Below, piece after piece: positions 57,189 to 64,000 of a stretch of DNA of 64,000 bases (positions are counted from its first letter, which is position 1; each line of letters starts with the position of its first letter). Position numbers and translations under genes: made by a program. This stretch comes from Chiridota heheva (Eukaryota > Echinodermata > Holothuroidea > Apodida > Chiridotidae). The stretch lies in assembly GCA_020152595.1 (NCBI GenBank), contig JAIGNY010000125.1, positions 37,501 through 101,500 of the forward strand, given 5' to 3'. A model generated the notes under the pieces. The model saw only the letters and a list, made by a program, of their open reading frames with translations. It made no database searches and was not told where the DNA came from.

Positions 57189-59891
57189 TCATCATCCTTC
57201 GGCTGCAGAACAGGCGACTACAAGATTTTGCATGCACAGCGATATTTGGCAATTGTGGCTATCTGTTCTGCTTGGGTGTCTACATTATACTCTAACATAC
57301 GTTTAATGTAGTTAACATAAGAGGTGCGTGTACGTCCTGGTCTCCTTTTGCCATGAGCTGGAATGTAAAGAGCCTATCTTCAGCAGGCTGCTCCTCTGCG
57401 AGACAAGTTGATGTGTCCCGAGATTTCCAGTTGGCGATTCCTTACACAGTAGATAAGAGGCTCAGAGTTGGTCATGTCATATATGTTGCCATTTCAGACA
57501 CGATCTCCCCGTTTCATATTTAGCATAATCCTAAAGCAGAAGGTAGCAAAAGCGTTGATTGTGCAGCCATTGAGGAGGATAGTAGCTACGCAGGTATCGT
57601 AGAATAATTTCACTTTTGCAGAAATGGATAGTTGGGGACTTTTCCTCAGATGTTCCAGTTTCCAGAAAGCGCACCATGCTAATGCCTTTCGTCTTTTTAG
57701 GTCGCTTGCAGCAGATGCCATTTTGGAGCCAAGATATTTAAAATCTGAAAGATGGTTGATGGGTTCACCGTATACTTGAAGTGTTGGATGGGGATGGCAG
57801 TTAACAGTCATATACTCAGTCTTGGATACACTTATTATTAGGCCAATATCTCCTGCTGCGGCTGAAGTTCTTGTCAGCTAGGCCTGTGTCCGGGGAATAG
57901 TGGATTCCAACAGATCAATGTCAACAGCAAAATCCAAGTCATTTAACGTTTTAACTGGATAACGACTGGAGCGACGAGGATCATTACAACCCCAGAGTCA
58001 AGATCAGAGGTGGCCTTGTTTATAAGAAAGTCTACTAACGCTATGAATAGGAATGGAGCCAGAACATCACCCTGTAGAACTCCGGTGGAGATATCAAAAG
58101 AATCAGATATGTTGTCATCTACCATTACTGCACCTTTTGAGTTGTTGTAGAGTGCGCTCATGGCGTTGACCACAGATTCTGGTATTCCATATTGTCGTAG
58201 CACATGGAGCATAACCTTTCTGTTGATGGAATCAAAAGCCTTCTTGAAGTCTATGAATGTAACTGTAAGAGAAAGCTGATAATCTTGAAATCCATCCATG
58301 ATCCTTCTAAGAATGTAAATCTGTTGGGTGTAACTTATCCCTTGAAAAATCCAGCCTTGTTGTTCCTTAAGATTGGGTCAACGTGATCTCAGATTCTATT
58401 AAGCAGGAACTTGTTGTAAACTTTGGCTGTAATTGACAGAAGAGATATTCCCCGGTAGTTGGTCATGAGACCAAGGTCTCCCTTCTTGGATAAGGGACAA
58501 TAACGCTTGTGGTCCATTTGCTCTGTGGTGTTAGACTACTATACACTTTTGTGCAAAAACCATGGCCTACGTCCCTCATTGCATCCCCGCCATTCCGGAG
58601 TGCTTCAGATGTGAATGCGCATTCAAGACCTACAGCCTTGTTGTACTTCATTTTGTGAATGGTTTTCAATGTCTCCTCACATGTTAAGGGATTTACCTCG
58701 ATTGGTAAGTCCTGGGCAGAAGTGGAGCAGTTTAGAAGGTGGATGTCCCATGTTCTTGTTGATACTGGGTTTTTGTCTTTGCCAAAAAGCCATGGATGAT
58801 TTTCTATGTTGTGGTGTAGTCTTCAGTCAACTCGGCCAGTCTGAGATCTTCCATCTGCTTGTTTAGCATAGCAGATTCATCTGTTTTGTGTAACTTATTT
58901 AAGTTGCTTTTGAGCCTCTTCCACTTTTCTCTTGACTGTTTTGACTTGGAGATCAGATATCATTTTTGGCCTTGTCCCTCTCCGCCTTAAGCTACTTGGT
59001 TGTGTCAGTCACCCAACTTTTCCAACTAATTTCTCTGCTACTGATCGTATCTCTGTGTTATTGGAGTAGATGTATCGTTGCACTGGAGGGCTGTTGCAGG
59101 GTTTCCATTTGGTGGTGCTTAGGCTGCAAACGAGCAAGATGCTGGCAATCCGGTGATCAAAGTCTAATTCCACTGAATTGTAAGCTCTACAGTTCCTTAG
59201 GGAGTTATACCATTTGATGTTTATTAAGATGTGGTACAGCTGATGTGTCGAATTACCTAGATGCATCCATGTCCATTTTTTGTCTTCCTCACACACGTTC
59301 ACAAGTCTCTCACCATTGTTTGTGGTATCATAGAAACAGTGGCGTTCAATAACTGCATGGTGTGTTTGATGACTGTTGATTCCAACCCTAGCATTGAAGT
59401 CCTCCAGGACCAGGTGGATGTTGTGAGTTATGGCCTGTTCTATGTGGTTCTTGGGGATGTTGTAGAACTCATGACGCACACTCAGTGGGAGCATATATGT
59501 CTGTCACAGTAAGCTTGGGGTTACCATGGAAAGTTGCAGTGATGTTCCTGTTGAAAATGGAGTTCACACTTTGAACTCATTTGTAAATGTGTTTTGACAT
59601 CAGTAGACCTACACCACCTAGTCTCTGGTCTGTAGCTGAGCTATAACTAACATCCAGTTCTTATCATCTAACCATAACTCTTCAGTCAGTAGGATTAGTT
59701 GTAATTAGGCGACGTTCTTGAATGCCAATAATGTCAGTTCCTGCGTCGGCACAGCCTGTGAATAACTGATGAGCCTTTCCATGTTGGTACAATGTGCGTA
59801 CATTATAGGTAGATACAATAAAAGGTTTGAAGGAAGACAGACTTTTCAAAACCAACCGCTGGCCCGTTATAAAGTTGTCAACTGACGGACG
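57189..59891 (-). mobile_element. RTE-like LINE, 5'-truncated, inactive
   Basis: Minus-strand order: endonuclease start FIVSTYNVRTLYQHGKAHQL and GTDIIGIQERRL (59850-59690), EDFNARVG and TTNNGERLVNVCEEDK (59410-59270), DHRIASI (about 59150), then RT: NKAVGLECAFTSEALRNGGD (58640-58570), TFIDFKKAFDSINRKVML (58260-58200), GVLQGDVLAPFLFIALVDF (58090-58030), and LSDFKYLGSKM with CVATILLNGC (57750-57560). The catalytic ADD triad reads AVD (57920-57931), and frames are broken. The 3' end is GGATGATGAT, as in RTE-type tails. Flanked by CGATCGTA direct repeats. 2703 bp against about 3.3 kb for intact relatives. Confidence 0.85.
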
Positions 59892-59899
59892 CGATCGTA
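59892..59899. other. LINE target-site duplication, right (CGATCGTA)
   Basis: Matches 57181-57188; segment B homology to segment A resumes after it. Confidence 0.75.
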
Positions 59900-60480
59900 A
59901 CGTAGGCTTATATCAAACACGATTTCTTTTTATTTTACAAAGTAAAGGCACTATCTCTTAACACTAATAACTTTACAAAAAGCTTTATGGTACGTTGTAT
60001 TTGAATTTCATAGACAAAATTAAATCTAGGTAATCGTTTACATGGGTACGAGCACAAACTAACAAAGTGAAAAGTATTCTTTGATTGCCAAATAAACAAG
60101 AAAGTTGATTGAAAAACGAAGTCGTTATTCTATATAGTCTAAAAATATTTTCACCCCTATACAACTTCATTGATATGTCACATCATCTAAACTTTAAAAT
60201 AAAGTTGACAATTATTTTCAAGATGGTCTCATAACATTTGCATACAATCTTATTTATATTATCTGAAATTGAAGGGAACGAAGGGAAACTAATCAAAACT
60301 ATAACTTAGGCAGACATTTGAGTGTAAAAATAACATAGGTTTATAATTTAAAAGCATAATAGTTATTCTCACTAAGATAGTAAACCAAATAAATGTTCAA
60401 TCATTACATTGTAACAAGTAAGGCAAATATGTTACATAATACACAACAACAGTAAACAAATCGAATTATTTTAAAACCTG
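59900..60480. repeat. Segment B (right part) of the segmental duplication
   Basis: Shares CAAAGTAAAG-CACTATCTCTT and TATTTGAATTTCAT with 43035-43120. A further unit (60170-60480) resembles 41830-42190 and 56790-57060 (AATTATTTTCAAGATGGTCT, AAGTAAGGCAAATAT), showing the region is itself built of repeated modules. Confidence 0.6.
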
Positions 60481-61639
60481 GCGTTTCATCAATCTAATCA
60501 AATGTCAGTAGAGTAATGATTGACATTTCCTTTCTTGTGAATAGAAATAACTAAATACCTATATGTCTTTCTTTCGTAGATACATTAAAATGCGTCGACT
60601 TAAAAATCTTTGTTATACAACATGTTTTTCAATTCTTCGGATGAGCTTATTCATTTATCACATACAGAAAACTCACAAGCAAAGTTGAAAAGAGACATTA
60701 CCGTCAATTATATGCATACAGGGAATAGTATACTTAACTGGAAAGCAAGGTCATTATCACAAAAATACACTAATACTTCAATATATATTTTATCTTGACA
60801 CGTGGATATTTGTCTATTGATGAAAACCTTTTAAATACATTCAAAGCTTATCAGACATTTCAGGATTTTTTGTTAATGTTTAACTTGTGTCATTTTTAGT
60901 GAAAGTCGCAAAGACTTTTATATTCATTACATATGTTTTACAGCATTTTCTTTTGATTTTAAATGTTGATGACACTGACAATGCATTTTCCAGCTATCAC
61001 TTGCTTGGATAACTTTTCAGGACTCTCATGATAACTTATTTAGGGCATGTTCCGTGAACCACAATCTTGTTCACACTTAAGATTTTAGTTTCACATAGAA
61101 TAACAATCTATATTAGGTGTGCATTGTATCATGGAAAATCTTCATTAATAGAGGCCTCCGTAACCAACAAAAACACTAGATCGAGGGTATATACTGAACC
61201 CTCGTTCGAGGAATTGTTAGCTGCCTATGCATATTATAAAGTTATATTATATACAATATTAAAAACCATTTTTTTTAATAGGCAGGAGAATGCATAAATG
61301 TCAGACATTTTTTTTCATGGATGAATTAAAGACTGCACTTAATCAACGAATTTACTTTGCATTGTTTTCATGTAAATAATGCGCTTATGTTTCTATATAT
61401 GTTTTCATCTTAACTAGGGAAAAACTGAAAACAATGAACGCACTAACTATTCTTCCTTTTTTTCATAAGCAGATAATTAACATGATATGTTCCGGACTTA
61501 GCTTTCTTGTATTCTTTAGGACTTATTCCTTACCTCTCATCTTTTACGGACCTTAAGATCTGGTCTAGGATCGAAGTAATTGATACCTATTTATAATTCT
61601 CGAGGAATTGAAATTATACCTCTTGATGGTTTTAGGATG
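60481..61639. other. No recognisable feature
   Basis: AT-rich sequence between the repeat modules and the VLIG fragment B. No recognisable open frame. Confidence 0.45.
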
Positions 61640-64000
61640 AAAATGTCATTATCCGTCGAGTTGATACGCTTTTCGTAGACTTGCCAGAGATTCATCTTTT
61701 CTTATTTTGGACCACTGATCCGGTATATTTGGCTCGTTAGCTTCAAACCATTTTTGTAAAATCATGATTAAAGGTATTTAAAACCCATTTCTAATAGCTA
61801 TTTGAAGTGTCATTTTGAATGGTTGTATATACCACCCAGGGAAATGGGTTTGATAATCTTTATATATTTTTGGCTTTCCTACTTTGACATCCATATATAT
61901 ATTTGATAGGTGGTAATTGAGGATGTACACATACTTGTTTCAAGTGCCCCAGTGTTCATTAATTTACACCCAATAACACCTTCCGGCTAATGTAATTCTG
62001 CCCGATGTTTATCATGTTTCTTTGTCATATTTTCACATGGAGCATTACAAAAAGGACATTGTGCATCGCATCCCTGTACCAACTTTGAAATCTGCTTGTG
62101 CGGCTTCTCACACAATTTAAATAAAAATCTAAGAGCACGTTTAACATCATTGGTATAAAAAGGTCCAAGTCGCCTATTATATCGCCACGTAGATCTTTGT
62201 TAATGAAAGGACATTTTGTTCTGTAAAGATATGATTATTTTCCACATCGAACACGCGTAGAGCATCTACAACCTCATTGTCGTAAGTAATTCTACTTATT
62301 TCCTTGATGTTGTCCGCAAACAATTTCACCCAATCTCCAAACCAATTTGGTGTGGTTTCTTTGTTTTCATTGAAGTTTGAGCAGTGATTTGTTCTCATAT
62401 GAATTGCTGCCAAGTATTCTGTTCGAGAACATCAAATTTATCTTGCGCTAACATAAACATGACAGAATTTTCGTTTTGATTTTAAAGGCTTTGCACATTG
62501 TGCGGAAAGGAAACTTAAAATCCAATCTTCAACAAACGCCTCATTTTCAAAGATGTATTCGTAATAACTTTCAGAATCCCTTTCACGGCAATATCATGAT
62601 CATGAAGAATGGTACCAAGTAGCGAAATCTTAGTGTTTAGGAACCGGTTGTTCTTAGTAACAGCTTTGTGGATTGCGGGACCCGTGTGATATTTTATCTC
62701 TTCGACAATTATTTCTTTCATCAGAAAGTACACTCTAGCAGCCGCTCTAGTGTCCTGAAATCTTTTGCTACATATAGGAGAGGAATCTTCTTGCAAATTT
62801 TCTTTTTCGGTTATCAGAAAAGGAAAAAAATGGTTATGGTCATATTTTTGTCTTGCTTCGAAAAGAATTGGGACTGCGATTACAAACATTGCCCCTACTT
62901 TCTTCTCTGCAGTCAATTGTGTCTTACGTGTTTCATAAAGGGAGCTTGCGGCGTATGATATGAGCTGCTGGACGATATTTGTATCTTTCGCCAAACCGTT
63001 TCCAATGTGACCGCGTAGATATTGCATTGCCTTGTTGGTTACAACTTCAATTTTTCGACATTCCCTCTATGAATTTCGAAAGAAAATTTGAAAAGCGACC
63101 TCTTTTCAAATTGATCGTTCAATCCCAACTGTCGCTTTAGTTGCCTTTTAATATCCATTCTTGTACCTTGATTTGTTAGAATATCTAGAAATTCACTCTC
63201 AATCTTTTCTGTTGCTATTGGATTTGATGGAAGTTTTCTTCAATTTGTTTTATCCAAGACAACCACAAACAATTAAAAGTGTATTTTGTTTTATTTATCG
63301 GTATCTCACCGGCGCTTACATTTTGTTTATAAAAATGTGTTCTTAATTCAATTGCAATTTGTTTCGATTTAAGTTGTACATCCTTTCTACAAGTTGGTAG
63401 CAAGATATGTATAACATTTGCTTGGCTCATGGCATTGACTTTTTATCTACTGCTTCCCACGCATACCTTCTTATTTCTTTCTTGGCTAAATCTAAATTTC
63501 TTAAAAATTCTTCTTCGCATTTATGCAAGGCTTTATCATCTATTAGTTGCTCTGATATATATTTAGTCATGTGCTCTTCTACCACGTATTTCGCTCCTTC
63601 CACAACTTTTGTCACGTCATCGATAAGCATTTTTGTTTTGTTTTCCATTTCATTTGCAGCTGTGTTCTTTAACACTTTTAACACTTTTTTTATCGTGGGC
63701 TCCAATTCCATCACCGCCTGCCTCATTTCTACAACCCATTTTCCGTATTCATGCTGAAAATGATTGTACTGAAGCGCAGCTATGCTATTTTCAAAACTGA
63801 AAATGAAAACTTCTTCCTTCACTGCGTTCCAGACATCAGTAATATGTGCTATAAAAACAGAAAGTTTAGCAGTAGAACCTTTGGTGTTTCGAATGATTTC
63901 ATTTTTCAGACGTATAACACTATCAGTGTATCGATAATTGGAAGGTGCCATACAACCTTGCCAAAGATTAGGAATATAATGGGAGTTTTCTTTTAAATAG
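61640..64000 (-). pseudogene. VLIG/GVIN-like C-terminal fragment B, decayed, runs off the right edge
   Basis: From the right edge on the minus strand: YIPNLWQGCMAPSNYRYTDS, then DVWNAVKEEVFIFSFENS, YGKWVVEMRQAV and VVEEHMTKYISEQL to WEAVDK (64000-63440). A frameshift near 63435 follows, then DIHILLP-type and FNCLWLSWIKQIEE text (63430-63215), AKDTNIVQQLISYAASS through RQKYDHNH to RAAARVYFLMKEIIVEE (63027-62515), and the degenerate C-terminal region including CPFCNAPCENMTKKHDKHR (62080-62000). IP-LW-G and V--E-F-FSF-NS are strong VLIG-family landmarks. Several stops and frameshifts make the part shown a pseudogene, although the stretch 64000-63440 is intact. The GTPase domain would lie beyond 64000. 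Confidence 0.78.

Noticed and set aside
58204-59512. Plus-strand open frames of 60-83 codons
   Set aside because: Shadows of the minus-strand RTE-like LINE coding sequence.

Overview
This is eukaryotic, AT-rich, transposon-laden DNA: short exons with GT/AG borders, large introns, many palindromic MITEs, SINEs, decayed LINEs, a hAT transposon and long minisatellite arrays. The Gs-class G-protein alpha gene, the VLIG-type (interferon-induced very large GTPase) fragments and the repeat style suggest an invertebrate animal, plausibly a marine deuterostome such as an echinoderm. That placement is inference. There are no bacterial operons, CRISPR arrays or rRNA genes.

0-33.3 kb, plus strand: the only convincing functional gene is the 3' part of a Gs-type G-protein alpha subunit. 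Ten exons (6702-33305) join in phase to give the last 310 residues, ending in KYELL. The exons for the N-terminus and P-loop lie left of the window or were not found. The exon at 6702 has a duplicated copy at 7620 that has lost its splice donor, plus a third partial copy near 8693. The 9.5-kb intron 22598-32120 holds a 3.56-kb array of a 17-bp repeat, an 18-bp GC-rich minisatellite, several MITEs and an 81-bp frame-preserving candidate cassette exon.

33.3-40 kb: 3' flank of the G-alpha gene, a 40-bp minisatellite and MITEs flanked by TTAA. I see no gene here.

40-47 kb and 54.2-64 kb: two related segments in the same order and orientation. Each has AT-rich degenerate tandem repeats followed by a minus-strand, decayed fragment of a VLIG/GVIN-like gene; the second fragment runs off the right edge. 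The second segment is interrupted by a 2.7-kb RTE-like LINE (57189-59891) with an 8-bp target-site duplication, and the first segment keeps the matching empty site.

47-54 kb: remnants of two other LINEs, a 41-bp minisatellite, and a complete-looking but defective hAT element (51361-53485) with matching terminal inverted repeats and a perfect 8-bp target duplication. Several short MITEs elsewhere carry the same CAGTGGCGTAG-type ends.

No dedicated new molecular system was found. The items most worth a second look are the divergent Gs paralogue with its duplicated and cassette exons, the set of TTAA-flanked AGG-ended palindromic MITE families, and the paired VLIG segments.
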